64,000 bases of DNA from Galbula dea (taxonomy: Eukaryota > Chordata > Aves > Piciformes > Galbulidae). The position numbers and the translations under genes are program-made. Positions 49,291-60,584 of the stretch are shown here, one piece after another. Numbering within the stretch: the stretch's first letter is position 1; every line of letters begins with the position of its first letter. The notes below the pieces were generated by a model that did no database searches, was not told the DNA's origin, and saw only the letters and a program-made list of their open reading frames with translations. The stretch covers positions 377,581 to 441,580 of the forward strand of contig VWZX01008142.1 of NCBI GenBank assembly GCA_013399015.1, in the 5' to 3' direction.

Positions 49291-52200
49291 GTTAGTTGCT
49301 TTTCTGCTTTTCTGCCTTTCAGCTTTTCAATTAAAAATGTCCAGGTTTAATCACGTGAAATCCAATGATAAAATACATAATTTAAACTGGAGAATTCCAA
49401 CCAGTTGGCCTTTGAGTTTGATCAGAAATGGAAATTCAGTCATTGTGGTACTGTCTGTGGTGGGATTTTGCTGAGCTACAGATGGCAACCAGTTAGCTCC
49501 ATATTGCATAGCAGTAGTGGCAGAAGACCAAGCGCTGGATGTAACAAGTACCATTTCTGCTCGTTGTGTTATTCAGTGGTCACCACTAAAAGACCAGCAG
49601 CTGCCAAGAGGAAACCGCACAACTACCACAGTTATTTCCTAATCTAAGTATAGGGTGCGGGAACCTCTAATAGTGTTGATAATACTGTGGTAACTGTTGG
49701 ACACAGATGATTTTTATAATGGTAACCTCTGGATCAGCCCTTCTGTGCTTACAGATCTGTGCGCGTCTGTCAAAAAAATATCACTCTCCAGGATTTTTAT
49801 TGTGTTAGACTAAATTTCTCTTTTGACTAAAAGGTCAGATGTTGAGGGAACCACCTTCGAGGCCCTAACTGAGACTTGACTTCCCTCTCACATGCCACAG
49901 ATGGTTTTCAGCTGAGATGGGTTCCTGTTCTGTCACCTGCTTCACATGGGCAGGCCCGTTTCTGCATAGAGCCATTACCTACAGGCACAGGACAACCCTC
50001 ATGGAGGAGTTTTTCTGTTCACAGGCCAGGGAAAAATAGATCAGTAGAATTCATCTTTGTCTTGCAAATAAGGGTTACTTAAGCACTTTCTTTTACACAT
50101 CCTGCCCACTCTCTCCTGTGCCCTGCTTGCACCCTGTGTGAACGAGGCGGTGACGCTCCTCATGCACAACCCCTACACAAGACGTTGCTTTTCCTCAGTC
50201 TGCCAGATGCCAGCAGCCTTCAAGGCATTGCTGTGAAAGTAAGTATTTAAAAAATGTTGAAACACATGACATGCCCGGCAGACTATGGCTGCTCCTTTGA
50301 CTTCATTGCTGTCTGGCAGGTACGTAAGTCCTGTTTCTAAACCAGTTTGGAAATTGGTATTGAGTCAGCTACCAACAATCCTCCTCCTCATTGTTTGAAA
50401 AAAAAAACCAATACAGAACCAGTCAACACGTCTGCCTCTGAGGCTTTATGTACCCAGTTTTGAGAACAGAAGATTTTGATTTTTGTGTCCCACTCTCTCT
50501 TTGAAGTTCTGCTTACAAGGATGATTTCGTCTTCTGTCCAAACCGGGATTTGTGTTTTAAATTGCCTTGATCCAACAGTATCTTTATTATCTAATGTAAG
50601 AGCACTCCACAGAGATGGGAGGGTTTTTTTGTTTTCTCTCACACTGTAATTTTAAAGCAGGCCACCCTCTTGGGGGAAAACTCCTCCACTTCTGATGAAA
50701 AATACATAGAGAGGAGAGTGTACACAAACCTGCTTCAGTCACCAGAAGGTTGCAACACAAACTGACCAAAACCCAGAGATGCAAAGTGAAGGCTCGTGCT
50801 CCTTTCCCTTGTCATTCCTTCATGCCTGGTTATTCATTGAGGGGTCTTGGATCAGCAAGATAATGCTATCCACTATCTGTACTGCTATCCACTATCTTTA
50901 CCGTCACTGCTAAGCACAGCATAACAAGTCAGTAACAGTGTCAGCCTTAACTTTGAATTTCCTTGCCTTTGTTGTTCCCTATCTCAAACTTCCTGCTGCT
51001 TAAACTGCAGTTATTTTTGTGTGGTTTGCAGGAAGAGTTCTTAAGCTGCGCTTATCGGAAATGTAGGGAGCCTAGATGAGACAATAAAAATGTACAATTA
51101 CAGCAGTTTCCTATTTTAAAATAGTACCTTTTACAGCAGAATTAATGTCTCCTCCCTGACTGGGATGGAAGATGTGTCCTGCCCCTGTTTAATCAGGGTG
51201 GGTGATTAAGGAGCTCAGACTTAGCAGATCCCTATATGAGTAGGTGGTCACACAAAGCCCAAACAGCAAAGGAGCCTGGAGGAGTTGATGCTTCCACCCA
51301 GGGTAGGTGCAGAGTTGCAGAGCTTATCTGTGCTCTGCTATAGGGAGGGCTCCATGCCCAGGACATAGTCCTTATGGGGCCAGCAGAAAGGAGGCATCCA
51401 GCTTTTCTGGGTAAAGCAAAATCCCAAGTCTGCTGGAGCCAGGCAGAAAGTTGCATTGTCCCTGTCATCCTAGCCATCCCCCAGCTCTGAAGCCGTGTGC
51501 CTGGCTCCCCTTTTGGGTGCAGTCCTCATCCAGGCACAGCCGTGGTGGTGCCTGGGAGCCTCTATAGCCACACATGTAGATATGCAGGCATGGCCCCAGC
51601 CAAGTCACCGCTTAAACCATTTCTGCACGTGGCCATAGCAGTGAGTTGTAAAAGCCTAATCAAGTTCCAAATGTGCAGTCCTCTCAATTGCATGTTCGAT
51701 TCTTACACTGGAAGAAGTAAGCAGGGAGAGAATATAACTTTAATTTATTAGGGTTGCATTTGCTTTTGTGCTCTTTGCTGTTTTCCTGCTGTCACAATGG
51801 CATTGTCAATGTAATGAGATACCAGACAAAATGCTATTAGCCTTAGACTGCACATTTCCTCACAATAGCTGAAACTTCAATCAAAATGTTGCTTAACAGA
51901 AACAAAGAGCAGAATGTACAGTTATTAAATATGATTTCTTTCTTTTTTTTCCTCCTCCTTTCTTTGCTCATCTGTCTGGTATTTTCCTGTAATTTTATAA
52001 GCTCAAGAGACTAGCGATGGTACTTTATAAAGAACCTAATGATGGTATTTGGCTGCAAAAGGCAGCTATGAGTTTAAAAAGAAGTTAGGATGACTAACAG
52101 ATACTGTAACTAATAGGCCAGCCAAACAGACAGGAATATTTAAAAGCAGCTGTGAAGAAATAAATCTCTGAGAGGGTTAGATTCATTAGGACCTTCTCCA

Positions 52201-53144
52201 ATCCCCTGCTCCTATGAGAGAACATAAAGCAGCATTTAGATAATAACTTTCTGGATGTGTCTTATCTTTACAATGAAGAAAAAAAAAAGAAAACAATAAT
52301 AATAAAGGACTCGCACAATGCTGCTGTTTTATGACTGTCTTCTACCACGACATGTCAGAGGAGAGTGACAGCAGTTTTGAAAAGGGCTGTCAGTCAGCTG
52401 GATCACAGATGGGACGCTCTGGTGACCTCTGTGGGTCACAGTTCAGCCAGCTACATAATGGGATGAATAGTGTGAATTGTGCACACAGGCTTTATTAATG
52501 GGGGAGCAGAAAGAGCGGTGGTCCCATTGACGATAACGTATAAAAGCCATGTTTGTAATAGCAGGCACACACACTTACTGAATGTTGACAACTTCATTTT
52601 AATCCGTTAATAAAAAAATGTGTGTCCTAGTTAAGCTGTGGCAGTGATTTGCTGCCTACAATAGGGATTCCTAGTATGCCATTTCTATCATTTTCACACT
52701 TTAATGCAGAACTGGGTGTGAATGATCTCCTCTGTGATCACTGAATTTCAAGATAGCTGTGTCGTTTTCGTAGGTGAATTTGGCTAGCAGGAAGAATATC
52801 TATAGCCTTGTTTGCATTATGAAATCTGCTGTCCTACATTTGCCTTATTAATTTTAAAAGACTATAACCTCAGCATTTAGGTATCTAGTCAAGGCACCAA
52901 TACCTCTCATTGGGTTACAAACATCTGCTGTTTTGAAATGCCTTATTGTGACCCTGGCAGGGATGGTGTATTTTTTAGTGTTTCCAGGAGGTATGTCTCT
53001 TTGTTTGAGTCCAGTGCCTGGCATTAGAATCTTCACTTTCCAGCAAGGTGAAAAAGTAGCCAGCAGTGTACTGTGTATCATCTTATGAACAGTCTGCTGA
53101 AATGCACCATATTCTTATTATTGTATGTTGGATCATTTTATTAG
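49291..53144 (+). other. ARID5B intron 9
   Basis: This 3854-nt intron has the atypical start GTTAGT and ends TTTATTAG. It contains a perfect-period 19-nt duplication (50864-50901) and short A-rich runs. No exon or known repeat family was recognised. Confidence 0.85.
50864..50901. repeat. 19-bp direct tandem duplication
   Basis: TGCTATCCACTATCTGTAC is followed directly by TGCTATCCACTATCTTTAC; the two copies differ at one position. This is probably a recent replication-slippage event. Confidence 0.9.
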
Positions 53145-55295
53145 GTTTCATCAGAACAAGAGAAGGATCAAGAAGCAGCAGACCAGATAAGTTTTCCTGA
53201 ACATCCTACAGTGGGAGAGACGAAACAACCCGTGCAAGGCCCTGTATCTCTTTTCCCAGAGACAGCTCGGCCACTACCTCTGGAGAAGACAGATCTGACA
53301 GAAAACGGCACGAACAGTGAGAAAGCCAAGGAGGAGGTTCAGCACTTGTCCTCTTTCTCAAGTATATCTATGCCCCCAGAAGAAGACACCGCACTGGATG
53401 CCACCATCACTAAACGATTACACCCCCCAGCAGATGCCCTGGAAGACACAAAGCCTGAACAAAGACTACACAAAGCCTTTACTGACAGCTTAGAAAGCGA
53501 ACCACCAGAAATGCCCTTCACGGCTTTCCCAGTCCAGCTGCCAACTCGGAGCGACTTGGAAGATGACAAATTGCCGGAGATGGCCGATTACATCGCAAAC
53601 TGCACGGTAAAAGTGGACCAGCTGGGAAACGAAGACATCCACAATGCACTAAAGCAAACGCCCAAAGTACTGGTGGTCCAAAACTTTGACATGTTCAAGG
53701 AAAAAGAGCTGCCTGGCTCCATGAACGATGACTCCACTTTTGGTTACACACCACTGCTCTACTCAAAGGGTAATCCAGGCATCATGTCACCCCTGGCAAA
53801 GAAGAAGCTGCTGTCGCAGGTCAGCGGGGCAGCCCTGTCGTGTAGCTATCCTTATGGTTCTCCTCCACCTTTGATCAGCAAAAAGAAACTGAACAGCAGA
53901 GAAGAACTGTCCTCAAGCATAACACAAGGTCCCCACACCCCTAATTCTGATCCTGTAGCAGTTAATAGGCCCTCAGTCATACAGCATGTACAGAGTTTTA
54001 AAACCAAGGAAGAAAGGAAGTCGATTAATGACATTTTTAAACATGACATGCTAAGTAAACCAGATCTTCAGCGCTGTGATTTTTCAAAACATCACCTCAG
54101 TTCTTTTGCCGAGTCATATGTACCGAAGTCAGATATCCAGGACTGCAAAGATAAAATGAGTGAGAAAAGGGCACTGCAACACTCCCATGTGCCCACTTTC
54201 TTGGCAGATTTTTATTCATCACCTCATCTGCACAGCCTTTATAGGCACACGGAACACCACCTTAATAATGAACAGACATCAAAGTACCTCCCCCGGGACA
54301 TGTTCAGAGAGTCTGAAAATATTTCTACTTTTACTCAACACAAACACCAAGAAAAACGAAATTTAAATTATTGCCCACCTTTGCATCAGCAAGAAAAAAA
54401 GGCAGCAGTGGAGGCCTCTTCAGATGATCAGCCAACAGATTTGAGTCTTCCAAAGAGCATACACAAACAGACTGCAAAGGCTCCAGGCTCCAGCCTCCCT
54501 CATTCATCCATGGGCCAGCAAGAAGGCAAAGGTATCTCCCCATTCCAGGCTGCAAGCAGCCAGGCGGTAAGCCTGGATTGTAACCCCAAAGCTTGCCGTG
54601 TGTCCCCTATGGCCATGACAGCCCCGAAAAAACACAGTGACTTGCTCCACAGGTCTGGGAAGCAGCAGGCCCAGAGGCTGGAGAATCTGAGGAAGATGGA
54701 AGGCATGGTGCACCCTATCATCAGCCGCAGAACGAGCCCTCAGAATGTGGGGGCTGCCCGGCCTTTGAAACGGAGCCTGGAGGATTTGGACAAAGTAATT
54801 TCTGAAAAAAAAATCCGAGCTGTCTCTCCTCTGCACTTACCAAAGGAGACCCTGGTGAAAGACAAGGTTCCCGACCCAGAGGGGGAAGGCAGCAAGCCGG
54901 TGCATGGCCTCCATTCTGGCAGCATGCTGGAAAGTCACAAATTTCCCCTTTCAGCCCCCATCTTCCCAGGCTTGTACCCAGGAAGCCTGTGCACTGGGCT
55001 GAACAGTCGCCTCCCACCTGGGTATTCTCATCCTCTGCAGTACTTGAAAAATCAGACCGTGCTCTCCCCACTCATGCAGCCATTGGCTCTTCACTCCTTC
55101 ATGGTGCAGAGACAATTCCTCACGTCCCCTGCAAATTCTCAGCAACTGTACAGACACTTAGCTGCAGCAACACCTGTAGGAAGTTCCTATGGTGACCTTT
55201 TACATAACAGCATTTATCCTTTAGCTGCTATAAACCCTCAAGCCACGTTCCCACCTTCCCAGTTATCCTCTGTTCATCCCAGCACAAAACTGTAA
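53145..55295 (+). CDS. ARID5B: ARID5B exon 10 (C-terminal regulatory region and stop)
   Basis: The terminal coding exon starts after TTTATTAG with VSSEQEKDQE and runs 716 codons to TAA at 55293-55295. In short-isoform numbering (231-946) the segments are: an acidic, variable N-terminal part; a conserved block from about 370 (DDKLPEMADYIANCTVKVDQ, then TPKVLVVQNFDMFK); a basic SPLAKKKLLSQVSG patch near 446; conserved INDIFKHDML and FLADFYSSPHLHSLYRHTEH blocks; PTDLSLPK at 660-667, a PxDLS-type CtBP-binding motif; basic KRSLEDLDK near 775; and a highly conserved C-terminus (YLKNQTVLSPLMQ, then SSYGDLLHNSIYPLAAINPQ and HPSTKL). A GTG codon at 53211 is internal, not a start. No frameshift or stop interrupts it. 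Parts of the N-terminal section differ considerably from mammals, as expected for a disordered region. Confidence 0.98.
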   Translation, partial: VSSEQEKDQEAADQISFPEHPTVGETKQPVQGPVSLFPETARPLPLEKTDLTENGTNSEKAKEEVQHLSSFSSISMPPEEDTALDATITKRLHPPADALEDTKPEQRLHKAFTDSLESEPPEMPFTAFPVQLPTRSDLEDDKLPEMADYIANCTVKVDQLGNEDIHNALKQTPKVLVVQNFDMFKEKELPGSMNDDSTFGYTPLLYSKGNPGIMSPLAKKKLLSQVSGAALSCSYPYGSPPPLISKKKLNSREELSSSITQGPHTPNSDPVAVNRPSVIQHVQSFKTKEERKSINDIFKHDMLSKPDLQRCDFSKHHLSSFAESYVPKSDIQDCKDKMSEKRALQHSHVPTFLADFYSSPHLHSLYRHTEHHLNNEQTSKYLPRDMFRESENISTFTQHKHQEKRNLNYCPPLHQQEKKAAVEASSDDQPTDLSLPKSIHKQTAKAPGSSLPHSSMGQQEGKGISPFQAASSQAVSLDCNPKACRVSPMAMTAPKKHSDLLHRSGKQQAQRLENLRKMEGMVHPIISRRTSPQNVGAARPLKRSLEDLDKVISEKKIRAVSPLHLPKETLVKDKVPDPEGEGSKPVHGLHSGSMLESHKFPLSAPIFPGLYPGSLCTGLNSRLPPGYSHPLQYLKNQTVLSPLMQPLALHSFMVQRQFLTSPANSQQLYRHLAAATPVGSSYGDLLHNSIYPLAAINPQATFPPSQLSSVHPSTKL

Positions 55296-57308
55296 ACACC
55301 CTCACTCACAAAAAAAAAAGTCTGAGAAGTTAGCGACATTCCTCCCCCTGTGACGGTGTCTCACAGATTTAGCAATCTGCATTTTGTTATCAACCAGGAT
55401 GCACTCATATCCCACCAAGAGGAGCACTTCAGAGTTTGATGGAGACAGGACTGCTTCTTTAATTCTGGCTCCCACATCAACCCCCTCATCCCTTATCCCT
55501 GCCCCTGCAAAAAAGAAAACCAAACAACAAAAAAAAAAAAAGGAGANGTGTTTTCTGAAAGGACTTCTATGTGGTATAAGAGCAGATGTTCAAAAGGAGC
55601 CGCGGAAATGCAGGGCCAGTCCAGAGCTCACTGAAGTCCCAGGTGAGGGCTGCCTCTGCCCTTCACTGACCCGAGGACCGGAGGCCGAGCACTGTTGCAA
55701 ACGAGTCAAGGTCTCAAGATGAACCTGGAAAGGAGAAGCGAGCCGAGAAACCATACAATCAGTGGATGTGCTATTTGGGTAACTTTTCCTGACTTTTAAA
55801 GATTCAATCAATGCAATGTATAGTGAAATGGCAATAGGTTTTTCATTTTAACACTATTAGAACAGAAGGGTAAACACTGTTTAATTTGACTGTACATATC
55901 CACTTCATAAACTACCAGTGTCACATTTGGTCACTATAATTTATGTAGTTTCGTTTGTCCAGTATATTCTGTGCTCTTTATGTTTGTTTTTCTGTTTTGG
56001 GTTTCTTTTGTTTGTTTGTTTTTTTAAATTAAACAGTATCATTTTACCTGCAACTGTTTTTAAAGGCTGTGGCTGTCGTATTTTTCTTTTTTTTTATGTG
56101 TTTGTAATTTTTTCAGTTTCTATATACTTTTGAGCAGCGTTTTTGTTTGGTTTCTTTTTTTTTTGTGGTAACGTTTACTGTTTACAAACTGAAGCAACTG
56201 GTTCGGATTAATCTTAATGGTTATAAACATACTGTAGGTGATGTTATGGTGCAAGGATACAAACAAGGTTCCTTTTCCCCCTGGTCCACCCCTGCAAGGT
56301 GCTGTGCACCTCTCGCCCTCCTCCTGTTGTTCCGATGGCTCCTATGCCATTTCTCCCTTCCCACCCAACTTTGCCTTCCTGTATTGTGGTCCGTGAATTT
56401 GCTGAGCATTGTACTTAACCTTACCTAGGCTGTGAAACCCTCCTGCCTACCGGAGAAATGGTCTAGAAAACAGAATCTCCCTGGCACATACTGCTGGCTG
56501 ACAAAGGAGTCCAGAAAACAGATTTGTGGTTTGCAAGAATGTTGAGCATTTCAGAAATTAGGACAGGAGACAATGTGGATTTGGATCCAAGACTTAAGGG
56601 TCGTGTGCCTCACGAGCAGGCTGGGCTCAGTAGGATGGGTTGCGGGTTGTGTGCACTGGGCAAAATGGTCTTTCCACACCACCCCCCCAGGGATTTCAGC
56701 CTCTTCCCTGGCCATCCTTTCGCAGGGGTAAAGCCTAGGCATGGAGGGGCTGGTTTTTCCTAATGAAAGAGCTTGCCTGTGGATGTGTATTCACTTTGCA
56801 GGCCATCACCACCACGCAGCTGAGCATAGACATCGATAAAGCGAAGTGTGACTTGGAGGCTTTTTACAATGTGAAAATTGGTTGTGATTCAAACCATCTC
56901 AGTTACTGTTCAAAGACAGCATAATCGATACAAAAAGAAAAATGGAAACTACTAAGAAACACTTTGCATGCTAGGCATGTCATTAAATTTTCCCGTGATA
57001 TGAAGCCAAATACAATATATAATGTATCATACTTAATATCCAAAGGTGGAAACCAGAATAATATACTCGTCTACTGTTAAAGATCCAGCTTCTTCAATTA
57101 AATACTTTATATTCCTGTGGTAAAACTATATTTAATTGATCGATAAACAGACTAGTAGAACTTAGAACATGGATGTGCTGGTGCAGAGCATCCTGCTGCT
57201 CCATAAATCGTACAGGAAACAGAACCGCAGGCTCATCCAGGCAAAGGCCATAGTGTGGAGGACATCTCTAGTATAAAGTTGCACTAGACCTGAATCACAT
57301 GAGAATCA

Positions 57309-57338
57309 GGGGCTTGGTGGTGGGGGGAGGAGGGTGGG
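57309..57338 (+). other. G-rich stretch, potential RNA G-quadruplex
   Basis: Four G runs of 4, 6, 3 and 3 are separated by loops of 9, 4 and 1 nt. The first loop exceeds the usual 7-nt limit, so folding is possible but not canonical. Confidence 0.35.
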
Positions 57339-57853
57339 AGGAAGAGGAGAGAATCTAAAACTCTACAGCAAACACAAACAGAAGCTTGTCGTGTGTTTGG
57401 CAAAGCAAACGCTTCTCTTCCTTGTTTCAGTTACATTGTGTGTCCTGGAGTTGTGCATTTGTTTCTGCGAAGTGTCTGATTTCCCTTTTGGTTACATCCC
57501 ATTGGAGTTCAATGGTAGGCTTCATGGAGCCATGCTGAGGCAGCACAGGGCTGGGGGACAGGGAGAGGGGAAGAAGGCTCCTCGCCTGGCCCGCAAGGAG
57601 ACTGGCTGCTGCTGGCTGGGGAAGCTCATAATATACTGGGCAAAACATCAGGCCAAAGGAAAAGAAATGGTAGCATAAACCCCCAACAGAAGCAGTGCAT
57701 TGTTTGTTTAAAAACTCTTAACAGAAATCTTGGAAATCTTTCAAAAGACTATTGAAATCTCTATTGGCTGAAAAGTCTTTTTTTTTTTTTTAATGTCTTA
57801 AATGGGTCTTTGTTTGCATTGTTTGAGTTCAAGGGGCCTTATTATTGAATGAA

Positions 57854-57879
57854 ATTGCACAAGCCTTTCTTTGTGCAAT
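57854..57879 (+). other. 3'UTR hairpin with miR-19- and miR-92-type seed matches
   Basis: ATTGCACAA (57854-57862) and TTGTGCAAT (57871-57879) are perfect reverse complements around an 8-nt loop. The left arm contains TTGCACA, a 7-mer-A1 match for the miR-19 seed. The right arm contains GTGCAAT, a 7-mer-m8 match for the miR-25/92 seed. The fold and its effect are inferred. Confidence 0.5.
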
Positions 57880-58697
57880 CAAACCATTGTTATTGGTAGG
57901 TTTGTAAAGGAAGCTATGGAATCTAATTGGCAATAGAGTCATAAATCTATTTACCAGGAGCCAGTTCCAAGTAATGTTGCAATTCAAACGCAGTATGTCC
58001 AGGATTCATTAGGGATGCTGAAGGTTGTGAGATTCAAAGGAGAAGGCCCAGCAACAAACAGCTCGCGTGTAGCTTCTGGCCTCATGCTGAGCCAGACTTT
58101 GAGGAACACATGGGGAGTTGAGTCTCTTTCCCGATAAAATCCATACCCCTAGCAAGGCGGGCTGGGAACAGTCCGGCGTTTTGCAGCAGGTCGGTCTTGG
58201 CTGCCTGCTGGCCTGGCACAAGAAGTTTTCCGGGTGTGTCGGTGCCTTAGGAAGTAGTTAGTCCCAGCTGCAGAGAAGTTGTCTGGGCAACCCCTGGATC
58301 TGGTGCAGGAGGGGAACGCTGTGCCCACCTCTGCTGGCACCTCTGCCTCGGTTGTGGTACATGGGGTTTCCACCTCAGGAGTCCACTGCTGGGGTCCCCT
58401 CACTGCTCCCTGCTTGGTCCCGTTCTTTGCAGTGGTCAGCAAGGTCGCATCTGGTCAGGCTTTGTAGTTGTGATAGTTGTACTGAGCAGTGGGGCTTACT
58501 GCACTGGTGTGAGGCAGGAGGCATTGGCCATGTTACCGTGAGCGCTTCCTGCAGTGTTTGCTGTACATGTGGTGGATATTTCGCTCGTTCTCTTCCTCCT
58601 CCTCCTCCCCTCTCCCCCTAGCCCCACAGTTTTAAATATATTCTAATAATGGCAGCATAATCTACTAGCTGTTTATACTTTTTTAACTTTCTTTTGT

Positions 58698-58705
58698 TGT
58701 AAATA
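58698..58705 (+). promoter_or_regulatory. Pumilio response element (TGTAAATA)
   Basis: Exact match to TGTANATA in the 3'UTR sense strand, in the AU-rich terminal segment. Binding is inferred. Confidence 0.5.
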
Positions 58706-58762
58706 TTGTATACTTTTTGTGATTCAAGTTATGTAGCCTATATGCTCTGTAAGGTGATGATT

Positions 58763-58770
58763 TGTATATA
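58763..58770 (+). promoter_or_regulatory. Pumilio response element (TGTATATA)
   Basis: A second exact TGTANATA match, 65 nt after the first; paired sites are common in regulated Pumilio targets. Confidence 0.5.
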
Positions 58771-58852
58771 TAAAAATGGCCCAGTAATATTATATAGTTT
58801 CCCATTTAAAAGGTTATTGAGTAACCTTTGTGTTAGTTTAAACACTACCAGA

Positions 58853-58858
58853 AATAAA
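58853..58858 (+). terminator. Proximal poly(A) signal AATAAA
   Basis: A canonical hexamer in GAAATAAAGC, 151 nt before the distal signal. The downstream sequence is T-rich but the GT-rich element is weak, so use is uncertain. Confidence 0.5.
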
Positions 58859-59003
58859 GCTGAGCCAACTATAAACATTCAATTTTTGTATGTTTTCCAA
58901 ATTGTACTTATTAATGCTTTTGATACTGTATTATGTGCCAATAGTTTCCCAATCACATAGCAGGCAAAAGATATTTTGTACTTTTTGATCCACTGTAATA
59001 TTT

Positions 59004-59009
59004 AATAAA
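59004..59009 (+). terminator. ARID5B: Main ARID5B poly(A) signal AATAAA
   Basis: A canonical hexamer followed about 22 nt later by a TTTTGTGTTTG GT-rich element, the expected arrangement for cleavage at about 59025-59030. It lies at the end of the sequence that I recognise as the conserved ARID5B 3'UTR. Confidence 0.8.
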
Positions 59010-60584
59010 AAATGTTACTATCTGTTCCCTTTTGTGTTTGATTAATAATTCTGTAAACAGCCCTTATCGCAATGGATTACGTATTATCCCATCTGACCTT
59101 TCAGCCCTCTTATATCAGCTTTTCTAGAGAAAATATCTCCTCCTGCAAATGATTAGATTAAAGAAATGGAAGTTTGCAGTTTCCTAAAGGAGGAAGAGAC
59201 AAGATCTTCAGTCAGTGCTCCTCTATTTTTCAGCGTGCTTTCACTGAAGTGTGGCTGTGGTCTGGCTGACTGTAGGAATAGCTTTTGAGAGGATAACATC
59301 CATGCTTAGCCAGTGGCTGCAGTAACAAATTTGCTCCGTTTGTGTCTTAGAGCAGGATTTTTTTTCCACCAGAACTGCAAGCTCCAGCTGAGATCTGAAA
59401 GTCATCCCCTGTTCTTCACAGTTCAACCATGAGTAACATTTTGGAGTTGGATGCTGCCTATTAATTTTGTTGATGACAGTAAACAGACACGAAGTACAAT
59501 CGATTTGTACTCTGTTCCTTGACAGGTCCAAAAAGCCCCCCAAAACCTTGTGGCCCATTGAGAAGCTGTTGCCACATTGAGCTTTGTCAGGGCACTGTTA
59601 TGCTCCTGCTCTCCATAGATGAGACAATCATTGGCTTGCATGTAGCTCAGGACCAGGTACTGCCCTCACCTGGCACATCTTGGCAGTTGGTCAGGCATGC
59701 CAGTGGCTAGGGCCACATGCTAATGTCACATCATGGCTTAGGTCTGTGGTCCTGGGCAGGGACTCTGCAGGAGAGCCTTCCCCATCCCTGGGGTCCCAGG
59801 AGCTGAGACCATTGGTGGTCCTGCAGTGCTTCCACTCTGCTCCGAGTGGATGCCTGAGGCTGTTTGTGGTGCTACCATCTGTCAGCACCCATGGAACTCT
59901 TTTCCATTGGGCATTTCTGAGGGCAGCACAAGCCACGGGCCAAAGCCAAGGTGTGGTTGCACTAGGTGTTGCTGTTGGTGATACAACCCCCAGCCTATGG
60001 GGCACTACCGGAGCATGGCATGCTGTGGGGAAGTTGTTCCCTGCCAGGCAAGCACTGACTGGGTTGATGTCTCCATTAGATGAAGATTCCAGGTACACAC
60101 TGCAGTTGAGGGAAAGTGTCAAAAAAAAAAAAAAGCGTGTAGTGTGTGCTGGGAAGTAAGGGGAAATACCAGCTGGGGGGAAGAGGCAGCCTTTGGGCAC
60201 ACATGAAGCAGCAGAGAGCTGTTGAGTGCCAAGGGGCTGTGTTAATTCACAGGCTGGGTGTGCCCAGGGGAAGCTGGCGTGACACCTGCCTGGTCTCCAC
60301 ATGCAGCTGTGCAGAGCAGCTCTGTGCTGTCCCACACAGCCTCTCCAGCAGGGACAGTCTGGGAGCGGGAGTGAGGGCAGGATGGGCACCCATGGCATCC
60401 CCACCAGCACAGTTCCCAGCAAGGTGTTTCCTGAGCCACTGCTCAAGGTCACCACTACACTTAATTGCCCTCAACAAGCTCTTCTGTCTTTTGACGTCTG
60501 AGTCCTCATTCAGTCATTTGCTCTTCAGAGTAGGCTGTGCAAGGACTTCCACTGTCTCAGTATAAGCTATGTATAACCAGACAG

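Larger units (their letters stand above)
1..59028 (+). other. ARID5B: ARID5B gene, 3' portion (end of intron 4 to 3' end)
   Basis: Six exons between 19982 and 55295 splice in phase (113, 202, 53, 98, 199 and 2151 coding nt) into a protein with the ARID5B signatures: a KGRPRKKK stretch, a complete ARID domain, and a long exon 10 ending in HPSTKL. In mammals this nuclear protein binds AT-rich DNA, recruits the demethylase PHF2, and acts in adipogenesis, chondrogenesis and lymphoid development (family knowledge). The human long isoform is 1188 residues. The roughly 240 N-terminal residues encoded by exons 1-4 are not in the window, so the start of the long isoform is off the left edge. An alternative first exon at 18.3 kb gives a short isoform of 946 codons. 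The 3' end is placed about 20 nt after the AATAAA at 59004. Assignment is by recognising the protein; no search was run. Confidence 0.96.
55296..59028 (+). other. ARID5B: ARID5B 3'UTR
   Basis: About 3.7 kb of sequence lies between the stop codon and the inferred cleavage site. It is open in no long frame. It contains A-rich runs at 55310-55319 and 55528-55541, one ambiguous base (N) at 55547, a G-rich stretch at 57309-57338, a miR-130/301-type 8-mer TTGCACTA at 57279-57286, a 9-bp hairpin at 57854-57879, and an AU-rich terminal 400 nt with two Pumilio-type elements. The terminal segment matches my memory of a well-conserved vertebrate ARID5B 3' end. The length is comparable with the multi-kilobase mammalian 3'UTR. 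Confidence 0.85.

Noticed and set aside
53211..53213. GTG as a start codon for a 694-residue protein
   Set aside because: It is an internal valine of exon 10. The frame is open upstream to the TTTATTAG acceptor at 53144 and joins exon 9 in phase.
59691..60455. 254-codon open frame on the minus strand in the intergenic region
   Set aside because: It contains a Phe run derived from an A14 tract, is rich in Pro, Cys, Trp and His as expected from random GC-rich sequence, shows no domain, and overlaps other open frames on both strands.
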